The notes: a model not told the origin generated them from the letters alone. A stretch of DNA of 64,000 bases from an uncultured Pelagibacteraceae bacterium (GCA_902629935.1 CACOSU010000003.1:62001-126000), one strand, 5' to 3'; positions 9,451 through 18,234 are shown, numbered from the stretch's first letter. Program-made: numbers and translations.

Positions 9451-9950
9451 TGATAAAAAACACTTTAATAACATTTTTTTTATTAGTTCTTTTATCGGTC
9501 AGTTCATATTCCGCTGGTACTAGCTCTAGCTCAGGTTCGGATTCTAGTGAAACTATTACTAATTATAGTAAAGCTGTAAAATTAGTGAAAGCAGCAAAAA
9601 AATATGAAAAAAAAGGAAAGACAGATAAAGCTAATAATAGATATATGAAAGCTTTAAAGCTTTTAATTAAATCAAATAAAAGCAAACCAAATAAAGCTGA
9701 TACTTTAAATTACTTAGGTTTTACTACTAGGAAACTAGGAGATTTTGAAACTGGAGAAAAATATTATCTACAAGGTCTTGCAATTGAACCAAATCACATA
9801 GGTATTAATGAATATTTAGGTGAGCTTTATGTTGCTACAAACAGAATTGATTTAGCTAATGAAAGACTAAAAATTCTGGAAAATTGTAATTGTAAAGAAT
9901 ATGATAGTTTAAAAGATATAATTGCGGGCACAAAGAAATCAAAATATTAA
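9450..9950 (+). CDS. exported TPR-repeat protein
   Basis: This 166-residue protein has an N-terminal signal peptide (hydrophobic residues 6-20, likely cleaved near SYSAG), then a serine-rich linker and a helical region. The repeats around residues 70-150 (ADTLNYLGFTTRKLGDFETGEKYY, then HIGINEYLGELYVATNRIDLA) fit tetratricopeptide repeats. It is probably periplasmic and mediates protein-protein contacts. The start overlaps the pxpA stop by one base, so it is likely co-transcribed, but no link to oxoproline metabolism is evident. It ends 4 bp into the convergent TRAP permease gene. The specific role is unknown. Confidence 0.8.
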   Translation: MIKNTLITFFLLVLLSVSSYSAGTSSSSGSDSSETITNYSKAVKLVKAAKKYEKKGKTDKANNRYMKALKLLIKSNKSKPNKADTLNYLGFTTRKLGDFETGEKYYLQGLAIEPNHIGINEYLGELYVATNRIDLANERLKILENCNCKEYDSLKDIIAGTKKSKY

Positions 9951-11257
9951 TTAATATTTTGAACCATCTGTTGTGGCATCCATAAAGCTATTTCAGGAAA
10001 AATGACCACAAGGATTACTGCAAGGATCATTAACATGAACAATGGAAATGCGCTCCTTGCAATAAATCCCATATCTTTATTAGCCATTCCTTGTAATACA
10101 AATAAATTAAATCCTACAGGTGGTGTAATTTGAGCCATCTCTACTACAATGACTAAAAATATTCCAAACCAAATCATATCAAAACCTGCTTGTCTAATCA
10201 TTGGCTCAATTATTGCCATAGTTAGCACTACTGCTGAAATTCCATCAAGAAACATTCCAAGAATAATATAAAAAATCATTAATACAAAAATTAATACATA
10301 GGGTGATAGCTCCATATTTTGTATCCATATAGCTAAATTTCTCGGTAAACCAGTAAAGCCCATGGCTAATGATAAAAATGTAGAGCCAGCTAAAATAAAA
10401 GCAATCATGCAAGATGTTTTGGTTGCTCCTAACAAGGATTGTTTAAATGTTTCAATAGTTAAACTCTTTTGAAAGTAGGATAAAATTAAAGCTCCAACTA
10501 CACCTAAAGAAGCAGCCTCAGTTGCTGTCGCAACTCCAGTGTATATTGATCCGATTACAGCAGAAATTAAAATAATTACAGGTAATAATTGTTTTGATTT
10601 TTTTAATTTTTCTAAAAAGGAAAAGTTTTCTACATAACTAGGCATTATTTTTTTGTTTATTAAAGACCATATGATCACATAAGACATAAATATAAGTGCA
10701 ATCATTATTCCAGGAATAATTCCTGCAATAAATAGTTTTGCTATAGACTCTTGAACTGTAACTCCATAAATAATTAATATAATGGAAGGAGGTATAAGAA
10801 GTCCTAAAGTACCTGAGCCAGCCAAACTACCTAACAAAATTTTTTCTGGGTATTTTCTTTTCCTTAGTTCAGGGATAGACATCTTCCCTACTGTTGCAAC
10901 AGTAGCTGCTGAAGAACCTGATATTGCTGCAAAAAGTGCACATCCAACAACATTTACATGAATTAATCCCCCAGGTAATTTTTGCATCCATGGTGATAGT
11001 CCAGCAAATAAATTTTCAGACAACTTGGTCCTAAATAATATTTCACCCATCCAAACAAATAATGGCAAAGCTGTTAATGTCCATGATGATGAGGTTCCCC
11101 ATATTATAGTTGCCATTGCATCCCCAACTGGTCTTGAGGTAAACAACATCATACCAATTGTTGAAACTCCTATCATGCTTATTGCCACCCAAACTCCTGA
11201 TCCTAGGAAGAATAAAAGCACACTTATGAAAAAAATTATAAGAAATATCTCAGTCAT
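9947..11257 (-). CDS. dctM: TRAP transporter large permease (DctM type)
   Basis: This 436-residue integral membrane protein has about twelve membrane helices and family segments such as GSSAATVATVGKMSIPELRKRKY and GTLGLLIPPSIILIIYG. It forms the transport channel of a tripartite ATP-independent periplasmic transporter, which uses a sodium or proton gradient. It overlaps the small permease gene by 8 bp. The carboxylate or other anion substrate cannot be assigned from this subunit. Its 3' end overlaps the convergent TPR gene by 4 bp. Confidence 0.94.
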   Translation of the reverse strand: MTEIFLIIFFISVLLFFLGSGVWVAISMIGVSTIGMMLFTSRPVGDAMATIIWGTSSSWTLTALPLFVWMGEILFRTKLSENLFAGLSPWMQKLPGGLIHVNVVGCALFAAISGSSAATVATVGKMSIPELRKRKYPEKILLGSLAGSGTLGLLIPPSIILIIYGVTVQESIAKLFIAGIIPGIMIALIFMSYVIIWSLINKKIMPSYVENFSFLEKLKKSKQLLPVIILISAVIGSIYTGVATATEAASLGVVGALILSYFQKSLTIETFKQSLLGATKTSCMIAFILAGSTFLSLAMGFTGLPRNLAIWIQNMELSPYVLIFVLMIFYIILGMFLDGISAVVLTMAIIEPMIRQAGFDMIWFGIFLVIVVEMAQITPPVGFNLFVLQGMANKDMGFIARSAFPLFMLMILAVILVVIFPEIALWMPQQMVQNIN

Positions 11258-11738
11258 TATTATAAAAAATTGTTAAAATAAATTTATGTAAAACAGCTAT
11301 AAATAGTATTAAAGATCCAATTGCTAAACTTGTCTGAGGAATCCAAATCAATATCTCATCTGCACCTTCACTTCTCTCTTGAAAATCATAAGAGATTAAT
11401 AACATTTTCCACAAGTAAAAAGACAAATAGCCTGAAAAAATTGTTGCTACAATCAGACACCATATTTCTAAAAATCTTCTATATGATGAAGAGGCTTTTT
11501 CTAGGAAAAGGGTAATTCGAATATGTCCATCTTCAACAAAAGTAAAGGCTAAAGCATAAAAAGAAGCCGCAGCCATGCAGTAACCTGAATACTCAGCCAA
11601 ACCTCTTATATAAAAACCAAAAATTCTTGAAGAAATTCCAATTAAAATAAAAACTGCAACAAGTATTAAAAAAAAAGCAGCTAAATATCCTGAAAATTTA
11701 TAGAGCTTATTTAGATTATTATTTATTGATTGAAACAT
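11250..11738 (-). CDS. dctQ: TRAP transporter small permease (DctQ type)
   Basis: This 162-residue protein has four predicted membrane helices and the central DGHIRITLFLE motif near residue 70, which is diagnostic of DctQ. It pairs with the large permease in the inner membrane. The gene lies between dctP and dctM, starts about 6 nt after a hairpin with a U-run, and has no obvious Shine-Dalgarno sequence. Translation is therefore probably weaker than that of the binding protein. Confidence 0.92.
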   Translation of the reverse strand: MFQSINNNLNKLYKFSGYLAAFFLILVAVFILIGISSRIFGFYIRGLAEYSGYCMAAASFYALAFTFVEDGHIRITLFLEKASSSYRRFLEIWCLIVATIFSGYLSFYLWKMLLISYDFQERSEGADEILIWIPQTSLAIGSLILFIAVLHKFILTIFYNND

Positions 11739-11743
11739 TTGGT

Positions 11744-11776
11744 AAAAAGGCCAACTTACTACAAGTTGACCTTTTT
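11744..11776 (-). terminator. intra-operon terminator/attenuator between dctP and dctQ
   Basis: On the minus strand a 9-bp stem (GGUCAACUU / AAGUUGGCC, one G-U pair) with a 5-nt loop is followed by CCUUUUUACC. It sits between the dctP stop and the dctQ start. Partial termination here would make binding protein in excess over permease. The structure also reads as a weaker terminator on the plus strand. Confidence 0.75.
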
Positions 11777-11786
11777 TTTAGACTTT

Positions 11787-12758
11787 TTATTTATAAGAAG
11801 ATAAAACTGCAGCACCTCTGTCTCCAGCTTTTGCTTTCCATTCTTCAGACATTGTTGCTCCAACTTTTTCAAAATGTTTTTTCAAAGATGAATTAACTTC
11901 GCCTACTTCCATTCCAGCATCTGCTAAAGCTTTCTTATCTCCGGTATTACCTTGTTTAGATAATTCCCAACCTTTTTCTTCGGCAATTGCTGCTTGGTTC
12001 ATAACTAAATCTTGAGTTGCTTTATCTAGTTTATTCCAAGCTGCTTTATTCGCAATGATCATATTTTTTGGAAACCATGCTGCTATATCATAAAAATATT
12101 TAACTCCATTTTCCCAAATCTTACTATTTTTCCCAGTTGTAGGAGACGTAATCATACTTTCAACTGCACCTGTAGAAAATGCTTGGCTAATTTCAGCCGC
12201 CTCAATTTTAGTTGGCGCCATACCTGTTAACTCTGCAATTCTAATTGTCGCTGAGTTATATGCTCTAAATTTTAATCCATTTAGATCACCTACTTTGCCA
12301 ATTTGTTTTTTACTATACAAACCTTGAGCTGGCCATGGAACTGCATAAAGAAATACCAAACCTTTTTCGTCAAGACTTTTAACAATATATGGCTTTGATG
12401 CTTGATATAATTTCATAGCATCATCGTATGTTGTTGCTAAGAATGGTAATGAGTCAATTTCGTACAAAGGATCTTCTTTTCCTAAGGCTGACATAAATCT
12501 TTCACCGATAGGTGCTTGACCTGTTCTTACAGCTCTAAAAATTTCTCCACCTTTAAATAATGACCCACCTGGGTGAGTAACAATTGTAAGTTTCCCCCCA
12601 CTTTTTTCAGTTACATTCTTTGCAAATTCTGTTGCATTAGCTGAATGAAAATTTCCAGCACCATAAGCAAGTGCCATATCCCATTTTTCTGCCAAAGAAA
12701 CATTAGCAAACAATAAAACTGAAGTAATAATAGAAATAAGTAATTTAATTAATTTCAT
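11787..12758 (-). CDS. dctP: TRAP transporter solute-binding protein (DctP type)
   Basis: This 323-residue periplasmic protein has a signal peptide (hydrophobic residues 4-23, cleavage near SLAEKW). The DctP fold is recognised from EFAKNVTEKSGGKLTI, GGEIFRAVRTGQAPIGE and DLNGLKFRAYNSATIRIAE, the last including the conserved Arg that normally contacts the substrate carboxylate. It delivers the ligand to the DctQM permease encoded downstream. The substrate is not determined; a carboxylic acid is most likely from the family. It is transcribed away from the TerC-like gene out of a shared 110-bp spacer with a perfect palindrome. Confidence 0.94.
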   Translation of the reverse strand: MKLIKLLISIITSVLLFANVSLAEKWDMALAYGAGNFHSANATEFAKNVTEKSGGKLTIVTHPGGSLFKGGEIFRAVRTGQAPIGERFMSALGKEDPLYEIDSLPFLATTYDDAMKLYQASKPYIVKSLDEKGLVFLYAVPWPAQGLYSKKQIGKVGDLNGLKFRAYNSATIRIAELTGMAPTKIEAAEISQAFSTGAVESMITSPTTGKNSKIWENGVKYFYDIAAWFPKNMIIANKAAWNKLDKATQDLVMNQAAIAEEKGWELSKQGNTGDKKALADAGMEVGEVNSSLKKHFEKVGATMSEEWKAKAGDRGAAVLSSYK

Positions 12759-12806
12759 CTATCCTCCTTTTTAAAATTGTTATTAAAATATCTCTCTGAA
12801 ACAAAA

Positions 12807-12827
12807 TCAATAAAAATATTTTATTGA
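12807..12827. promoter_or_regulatory. palindrome in divergent dctP/terC-like spacer, operator candidate
   Basis: A perfect 9-bp inverted repeat (tcaataaaa / ttttattga) with a 3-bp centre lies about 50 bp upstream of dctP and 43 bp upstream of the divergent gene. Its position between two divergent starts fits a regulator site. No regulator gene is adjacent, so this is a candidate only. Confidence 0.35.
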
Positions 12828-12869
12828 GCTCATTGAAAATTTGACAGATTAGACTAATATAAAGATATC

Positions 12870-13481
12870 TTGATTGAAGAACTCATAATTTTAACTAATA
12901 TAATTTTTATCACTATTATATTAACTGCCGATAATGCTGTGATTGTTGGATCTATTGCTTCGAATTTTGTTCCAAAAAATAGAAAGCAAATAATTCTTTG
13001 GGGTGTAATTGGTGCCTTTGTTTTTAAAATCTTTTTTGCAATTTTCGCAACTTTTTTATTTGAATTTTATTTTATAAAGATTTTAGGGGGCTTATTATTA
13101 ATTTGGATAGTAAATGATTTAAGAAAAGATTTATTAGATATCAAGAGAGTGAAACCTAATATAAAAAAAGGTAAAGAGCCTTCATATATCAGCAGTATTG
13201 GAAAAGTCTTGTTTGCAGATATAATGATTAGTTTTGATAATGTAATTGGTGTGGTTGCTGCAGCGAAAGGATATTTTGGATTTATGATATTTGGACTGAT
13301 GTTGTCAGTTGTTCTAACTGGAGCATTAGCAACATATATGGCAAATTATATTCAAAAACATATTTGGATTGCTTATGTTGGATTGATATTTATTTTAATT
13401 GTTGGACTGCAGTTGGTAATTGGTGGATTGGTTGATTTAGAAATACTTAAAATAAATGAGGAATTTAAAAAATATTTTTAA
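12870..13481 (+). CDS. TerC-family integral membrane protein
   Basis: This 203-residue membrane protein has about seven helices and the paired TerC signatures TADNAVIVGSIA (residues 19-30) and SFDNVIGVVAAAKG (near residue 120), whose acidic residues are proposed to bind metal. TerC/YjbE/Alx relatives have been linked to manganese export and to metal loading of secreted enzymes. The only in-frame start is TTG at 12870, because a TAA codon lies a few codons upstream and no ATG is available. It faces away from dctP. Metal specificity cannot be read here. Confidence 0.82.
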   Translation: MIEELIILTNIIFITIILTADNAVIVGSIASNFVPKNRKQIILWGVIGAFVFKIFFAIFATFLFEFYFIKILGGLLLIWIVNDLRKDLLDIKRVKPNIKKGKEPSYISSIGKVLFADIMISFDNVIGVVAAAKGYFGFMIFGLMLSVVLTGALATYMANYIQKHIWIAYVGLIFILIVGLQLVIGGLVDLEILKINEEFKKYF

Positions 13482-13495
13482 AATCAAGGTAATAG

Positions 13496-13570
13496 TATAA
13501 AATGTTCATTAAAGGGGTGTTTATTCAATACAAAACAGGACTATTTTGTCATTGAATATTGATCATATTC
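13496..13570 (+). promoter_or_regulatory. livK leader: -10-like box and overlapping hairpins
   Basis: A TATAAA box (13496-13501) follows the TerC-like gene. The leader then has a hairpin at 13522-13558: 8 bp (tattcaat/attgaata) plus 6 bp (acaaaa/ttttgt), with one bulged C and an 8-nt loop. Bases 13554-13559 (gaatat) can alternatively pair with 13565-13570 (atattc). A hairpin plus an alternative helix in a 100-nt leader suggests control or stabilisation of the livK mRNA. No known riboswitch was recognised. Confidence 0.45.
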
Positions 13571-13618
13571 ATAATTAAATTACCTTTTTATAAATTGTTA
13601 ACAATATAGAGGAAGATA

Positions 13619-14809
13619 ATGAGAAAACTATTTATCGCTGCATTTATGTTTGTATCAAGCTTTGGTTCGAACGTAATGGCAGATGGACATGCTATCAAAG
13701 TAGGGATTATATTAGGATTTACTGGTCCTATTGAATCTCTAACTCCAGCAATGGCTGCTTCAGCTGAGCTTGCTTTTAAAGAAGCATCAGATTCTGGTTC
13801 GCTATTAGGTGGAAAATATATTAAAGCTGAAAGAGCAGACTCAACTTGTGTTGACTCGGCGGCAGCAACAGCTGCAGCTGAAGGATTAATTTCAGGTGGT
13901 GTAACTGCAATTATGGGAGCAGACTGTTCAGGTGTAACTGGTGCGATCGCATCAAACGTTGCTGTACCAAATGGTGTAGTAATGATATCACCTTCAGCAA
14001 CTTCTCCAGGATTAACTACTTTAGATGATAATGGGTATTTCTTTAGAACTGCTCCATCAGATGCTAGAGGTGGTCAAATTTTAGCTGACATTACAAAAGA
14101 TAGAAAAGTTAAAAGTGTAGCAATAACTTACACCAACAACGACTATGGAAAAGGTTTGGCTGATGTTTACAAAGCAGCAGTTGAAGCTCATGGTATTAAA
14201 GTTACAACTGTAACTGCTCACGAAGATGGAAAAGCAGATTACTCATCTGAAGTAGCAACACTCGCTTCTGCTGGCGGTGATGCTGTAGCAGTTATTGGTT
14301 ATCTTGACCAAGGAGGAAAAGGAATTATACAAGCTTCTTTAGACTCTGGTGCGTTTGACAAATTTATTTTATCAGATGGAATGATTGGTCAATCTTTAGT
14401 TGATGCTTTTGGTAAAGATTTAAGTAAGTCATTTGGATCAATGCCAGGTTCTACTGGTAAAGGTGCTGGTGTATTTGCAGAAGTTGCAAAAGCTGGTGGT
14501 ATTGACTCATCAGGTCCATATACAGGTGAGTCCTATGATGCAGCTGCTTTAATCGTATTAGCAATGCAAGCAGGTAATTCTGCTGACAGAGCTTCTATTG
14601 CAAAACATGTAATGGAAGTTGCTAACGGACCTGGAAAAAAGATTTACCCAGGTGAGCTTAAGAAAGGTTTAGACTTATTAGCGAAAGGTAAAAAGATAAA
14701 TTACGAAGGTGCTACTGGAGTAACTTTTACTGAAGTTGGTGAAGCTGAAGGTTCTTTCTTAGAACAAGAAGTTAAAGGCGGAAAATTTAAAACAAAAAAA
14801 CAAAGATAA
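13619..14809 (+). CDS. livK: branched-chain amino acid-type ABC transporter binding protein (LivK family)
   Basis: This 396-residue periplasmic binding protein has a signal peptide (residues 1-22, ending near VMADG) and family features KVGIILGFTGPIESLTP, GAITAIMGADCSG-type ligand-pocket loops and SPSATSPGLTTLDDNGYFFRTAPSDARGGQ. It should capture a hydrophobic or other amino acid for the livMHFG machinery, which lies about 2 kb away on the opposite strand. It has a good Shine-Dalgarno (gaggaag) 6 nt before ATG and a strong terminator after the stop, as expected for a highly expressed binding protein. The true ligand is unknown. Confidence 0.92.
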   Translation: MRKLFIAAFMFVSSFGSNVMADGHAIKVGIILGFTGPIESLTPAMAASAELAFKEASDSGSLLGGKYIKAERADSTCVDSAAATAAAEGLISGGVTAIMGADCSGVTGAIASNVAVPNGVVMISPSATSPGLTTLDDNGYFFRTAPSDARGGQILADITKDRKVKSVAITYTNNDYGKGLADVYKAAVEAHGIKVTTVTAHEDGKADYSSEVATLASAGGDAVAVIGYLDQGGKGIIQASLDSGAFDKFILSDGMIGQSLVDAFGKDLSKSFGSMPGSTGKGAGVFAEVAKAGGIDSSGPYTGESYDAAALIVLAMQAGNSADRASIAKHVMEVANGPGKKIYPGELKKGLDLLAKGKKINYEGATGVTFTEVGEAEGSFLEQEVKGGKFKTKKQR

Positions 14810-14825
14810 TTTTATATCTTAATTC

Positions 14826-14864
14826 AAAAAACCCCAGTAATATTAATATTACTGGGGTTTTTTT
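14826..14864. terminator. strong bidirectional intrinsic terminator
   Basis: A perfect 13-bp palindrome (14832-14857, arms ccccagtaatatt) is flanked by an A-run on the left and a T-run on the right. It ends livK on the plus strand and the TauE-like gene on the minus strand, whose stop lies within the T-run. Confidence 0.95.
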
Positions 14865-15624
14865 ATAAACCGCTTATTATTCTTATTATTCCAAATATAG
14901 AAATAATAATTAAAAAATAAAAAACTACCTTTCTGTAAAGAGCTTCTTTGCTTTTAACAAAAAATTTATCACCAATAAAAACACCTATTGGCAAAACTAA
15001 TATTAAAGGAAGAGTTCTATAAATAGTGGTAATGTCTACTATATCTGCAAAAAAGCTTAGCACGAATGCATAAATATCAGTTAAAAAAAACAAAGCGGTT
15101 AAAGTTCCTCTAATGACAGCAGGTTGAATGCAGGTAATTAACAAAAATAAAGCAGCAGGCATTCCTCCAAGAGTAGTTAAACCATTAAGAGCACCTGAGC
15201 CTATTCCTGTAGAAACTTTTATAGAATTATTGTTTAATTGCTTATTTGTGTATCCTTTCATCAGTAATATTGAGAAAAAAATTATAATTATGCAAACTGA
15301 TAAGTGCGTAATTTCAGGAGAAAGAAATTTGAGTAAATATATACCAATCGGTGAACCAATTACCATTCCAATTAAAATTTTAAAAACCATATTCCAGTCT
15401 ATTTTACTCCAAACATATGGTGCCATAAAAATACTAATTAGAACTTCTAGAATTAAAATAATTGGAACTATCTCAATTGCTGGAATTACAAAAGAAAAAC
15501 CAGAAATACAAGTTGCTGAGAATCCAAATCCATTAAATCCTCTTATAATCGATGCAATAAAAACTGTGAAAATTATAAAAGAAAATTCTAGTAAACTTAA
15601 TTCAAAATAAGCTAGCCAATTCAT
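14863..15624 (-). CDS. TauE/SafE family (DUF81) membrane anion exporter
   Basis: This 253-residue protein has about eight membrane helices and the TauE/SafE pattern of two related halves (FIASIIRGFNGFGFSATCISG near the start, GIGSGALNGLTTLGGMPAALFLL in the second half). Family members export sulfite, sulfoacetate or other small organic anions. It follows the MFS gene with a TAATG overlap. In SAR11-type genomes such genes are often near sulfonate or taurine use, but no such enzymes are beside it here, so the substrate is open. Confidence 0.85.
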   Translation of the reverse strand: MNWLAYFELSLLEFSFIIFTVFIASIIRGFNGFGFSATCISGFSFVIPAIEIVPIILILEVLISIFMAPYVWSKIDWNMVFKILIGMVIGSPIGIYLLKFLSPEITHLSVCIIIIFFSILLMKGYTNKQLNNNSIKVSTGIGSGALNGLTTLGGMPAALFLLITCIQPAVIRGTLTALFFLTDIYAFVLSFFADIVDITTIYRTLPLILVLPIGVFIGDKFFVKSKEALYRKVVFYFLIIISIFGIIRIISGL

Positions 15625-16787
15625 TAGGTATTTATTTTAGAATCTGCTCTTATAGTTGAAAGAGCTATGATTATTAAAAAAATTAGACAAATTAAATTCA
15701 TAGTCTTCCAACTTGTTAAACTTAAGAATACTCCAGCAGATAAACTGGCTATTGCTTGGATAGAATAAACTATTAAATCGTTATAGCCTTGTGCTCTAAA
15801 TTTTTCTTCTTCTCTATAACACAAAACAAGTAAACTTGTTCCAGATATAAATAAAAAATTCCAACCTAGTCCAAGGAAAATGAGGGCAATCAAATAGTTA
15901 ATATAACTCTGTTCAAATAAACTTGTAATAATTGTTACTAAAAAAAATAAAACCCCCACATGCATAATTTTGCTATGCCCAAACTTTTTAATCAAATTTC
16001 CTGTAACTAGTGAAGGTAAAAACATGGCTGCTATATGAAGCTGAATAACAAATCCAGTCTTTGACAAACTTATTTTCTCCATCAAATGCATGCTTATAGG
16101 GGTCGCTGTCATTAAAAAGGTCATTACAGCATAGGCAAAAGCTGAAGCTACAAGTGCCTGTAGAAATCTTGGTTGTGATATAAGTTCAAAAAAACTTCTT
16201 CCAGTTTTATATTGATTGCTAGATGTCTTTTTTGGTTCCTGATAAAAAAATAAAAATATAGTTGATGAAATTGCTAATGTAGCAAGAGCAAAATAAGATC
16301 CTGCATACATGTGATCTGAAATAAATCCTTTTGAAATGTTTGCAATGTTTGGACCAATAAAGGCAGAGCCTATACCTGCTAATAAAATGATAGAAATTGC
16401 TTTTGGTGCATAATTCTTATCCACAACCTCGACTGCTGCAAAACGATATTGATGACTGAAAGCTATTCCTCCACCAATTAAAAAGCATCCTAAATTATAT
16501 AGAACAAAGCTTTCTATAATTATAGAGTATGCGGTTAAAAGTGAAGAAAGACATGTGCCGATTGATGCATAAATAAATCCTAATTTCCTTCCTATTAAAC
16601 TCATTAACTTTGCAGCAAAATATGCAAATAACGCAATTCCTACAACCGACAAAGCCATTGGAAGAGTTGCTAAAGATTTAATTGGACTAAATTTCGAACC
16701 AATTATACCACTTAAAAAAACAGTGACTGGGGCAGCTGTAAAAGCAAAAATCTGGCTTAAAATGAGTAACGAAAGATTTTTATTCAT
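15624..16787 (-). CDS. major facilitator superfamily transporter
   Basis: This 387-residue protein has twelve predicted helices and an MFS loop between helices 2 and 3 (KLMSLIGRKLGFIYAS, residues 64-79). The substrate is unknown. It is coupled by TAATG overlaps to a 23-codon mini-ORF upstream and to the TauE-like gene downstream, placing it in the livFGHM-linked transcript. Export of metabolites or uptake of a small organic compound are both possible. Confidence 0.85.
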   Translation of the reverse strand: MNKNLSLLILSQIFAFTAAPVTVFLSGIIGSKFSPIKSLATLPMALSVVGIALFAYFAAKLMSLIGRKLGFIYASIGTCLSSLLTAYSIIIESFVLYNLGCFLIGGGIAFSHQYRFAAVEVVDKNYAPKAISIILLAGIGSAFIGPNIANISKGFISDHMYAGSYFALATLAISSTIFLFFYQEPKKTSSNQYKTGRSFFELISQPRFLQALVASAFAYAVMTFLMTATPISMHLMEKISLSKTGFVIQLHIAAMFLPSLVTGNLIKKFGHSKIMHVGVLFFLVTIITSLFEQSYINYLIALIFLGLGWNFLFISGTSLLVLCYREEEKFRAQGYNDLIVYSIQAIASLSAGVFLSLTSWKTMNLICLIFLIIIALSTIRADSKINT

Positions 16788-16858
16788 TAAAAGAATAAAT
16801 ACTTGTCAGCTATATATAAAGCCCAAGCAGCAGCAGCACCTAATATAATATATTTCAT
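16787..16858 (-). CDS. 23-residue membrane micropeptide candidate
   Basis: Between livM and the MFS gene there is an ATG-initiated frame of 23 codons. It starts 5 bp after the livM stop and ends in TAATG with the MFS start. The peptide (MKYIILGAAAAWALYIADK, then YLFF) is almost entirely hydrophobic with one acidic and two basic residues, and would span the membrane once. Perfect end-to-start coupling on the downstream side and tight spacing upstream support translation. It could be a transporter-associated small protein or simply a coupling leader for the MFS gene. Confidence 0.5.
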   Translation of the reverse strand: MKYIILGAAAAWALYIADKYLFF

Positions 16859-16863
16859 TTAAG

Positions 16864-18234
16864 TTACTTTATTTCTATTTTTTCAGGAAGTATACCTTTA
16901 GGTCTATACCTCATTATAAACAACAAACCTAATCCCATCATTAAAAATCTAAAATAAGGAACGCTTTCTATTAAGTGAGCTTTAAGTGCATTTGTTTCAG
17001 GAATTCCAGCAGTGAAAAAGTTTATTAAGAATAATGATATTGGTGCAGCTTCAATCCATAAGAACCAAACAACAAATCCTCCTAGAATTGCTCCAAAATT
17101 ATTTCCACTACCTCCAACAATTACCATTACCCAAATTAAGAAAGTATATCTCATAGGTCTATAACTTCCTGGGGTAAACAAACCATCTTGTGTAACAAGC
17201 ATTGCACCTGCAATTCCAACTATTGCTGAACCTAAAATAAAAATTAATAAATGTTGTTTAACAACATTTTTACCCATTGCATTTGCAGCTTCCTCATTGT
17301 CTCTTATTGCTCTCATCATTCTTCCCCAAGGAGAATAAAGTGCTTTTTGAGTCAGGATTAAAAGAATTATAACTACTACTAAAAATAATCCTGAGTAACA
17401 TAATTTTACAAATACTGATGAACCTTCGATCACAAGTTGATTTAAGGCAGCTTGTCGATCAGCCAAATTCTCAATTATACTTAATTTTCCTGAATTAAAC
17501 TTTTCAACTAATTTTATAAACCAATCTGTTGTTTGAAGATCTACCTCATAAGGCGCAGGTCGTTTTAATCCAATAACGTTTTTCACACCTCTTGTTAACC
17601 AATCTTCATGTTTGATAATCGCAATAACAATTTCAGAAATAAGAAGAGTGGCGATAGCTAAATAATCTGCTCTAAGACCAAGCGCAACTTTTCCAACTAT
17701 GAAAGCTAAACCACCAGCAAAAAGAGCTCCTACTATCCAAGAAAATATAATTGGTAATCCAAATCCTCCTAGGAAACCAGTTTTAGCTGGATCAACTGCT
17801 TCAATAGCTTCTATGCCTGGCTCTGCAGAAAATCTAATAAGTAAAATACCTGAAATTATTATTGCAGCTATGCTGTATGTTCTTATTTTTGATTTTTCAA
17901 ATCTTTTTAAAACAAAGCGTATAACTAATACCATTACTACTATCAGCCATAACGACATTAGAATATCGAAACCTCCTGCCCGCCAAGCTTCTTGAACAGG
18001 GTCGACAGATATTAATACTGCAGCTAAACCACCTAAAGCTGTATAACCCATAATTCCAAAATTAATTAAACCAGCGTATCCCCATTGAATATTTGCACCC
18101 ATCGTCATTACTGCAGATATCAAACAAAGATTAAATATTGATAAAGCTATATTCCAAGATTGAAATATACCAACCATAAGAATAAGCACCATCATGATAC
18201 TATAAGCTGCAATTACATTTAAATTTTTTCTCAC
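16864..18234 (-). CDS. livM: branched-chain amino acid-type ABC permease (LivM)
   Basis: This 456-residue permease is longer than usual for LivM because of an insertion between about residues 130 and 280. The family core is clear: GYAGLINFGIMGYTALGG near residue 50, LGLRADYLAIATLLISEI near residue 185, and the ATPase-contact loop GRMMRAIRDNEEAANAMGKNV near residue 305. It forms the transmembrane channel with LivH. It overlaps livH by 4 bp. The long insertion is typical of a SAR11 subfamily by my recollection; that is inference. Confidence 0.93.
   Translation of the reverse strand: MRKNLNVIAAYSIMMVLILMVGIFQSWNIALSIFNLCLISAVMTMGANIQWGYAGLINFGIMGYTALGGLAAVLISVDPVQEAWRAGGFDILMSLWLIVVMVLVIRFVLKRFEKSKIRTYSIAAIIISGILLIRFSAEPGIEAIEAVDPAKTGFLGGFGLPIIFSWIVGALFAGGLAFIVGKVALGLRADYLAIATLLISEIVIAIIKHEDWLTRGVKNVIGLKRPAPYEVDLQTTDWFIKLVEKFNSGKLSIIENLADRQAALNQLVIEGSSVFVKLCYSGLFLVVVIILLILTQKALYSPWGRMMRAIRDNEEAANAMGKNVVKQHLLIFILGSAIVGIAGAMLVTQDGLFTPGSYRPMRYTFLIWVMVIVGGSGNNFGAILGGFVVWFLWIEAAPISLFLINFFTAGIPETNALKAHLIESVPYFRFLMMGLGLLFIMRYRPKGILPEKIEIK

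Noticed and set aside
12841-12869. TTGACA as the -35 of the TerC-like gene
   Set aside because: At normal spacing the -10 would leave transcription starting inside the gene, so the match is probably fortuitous.
15128-15610. 160-codon plus-strand frame inside the TauE-like gene
   Set aside because: It is antisense to a clear membrane protein and has no start signal or recognisable family.
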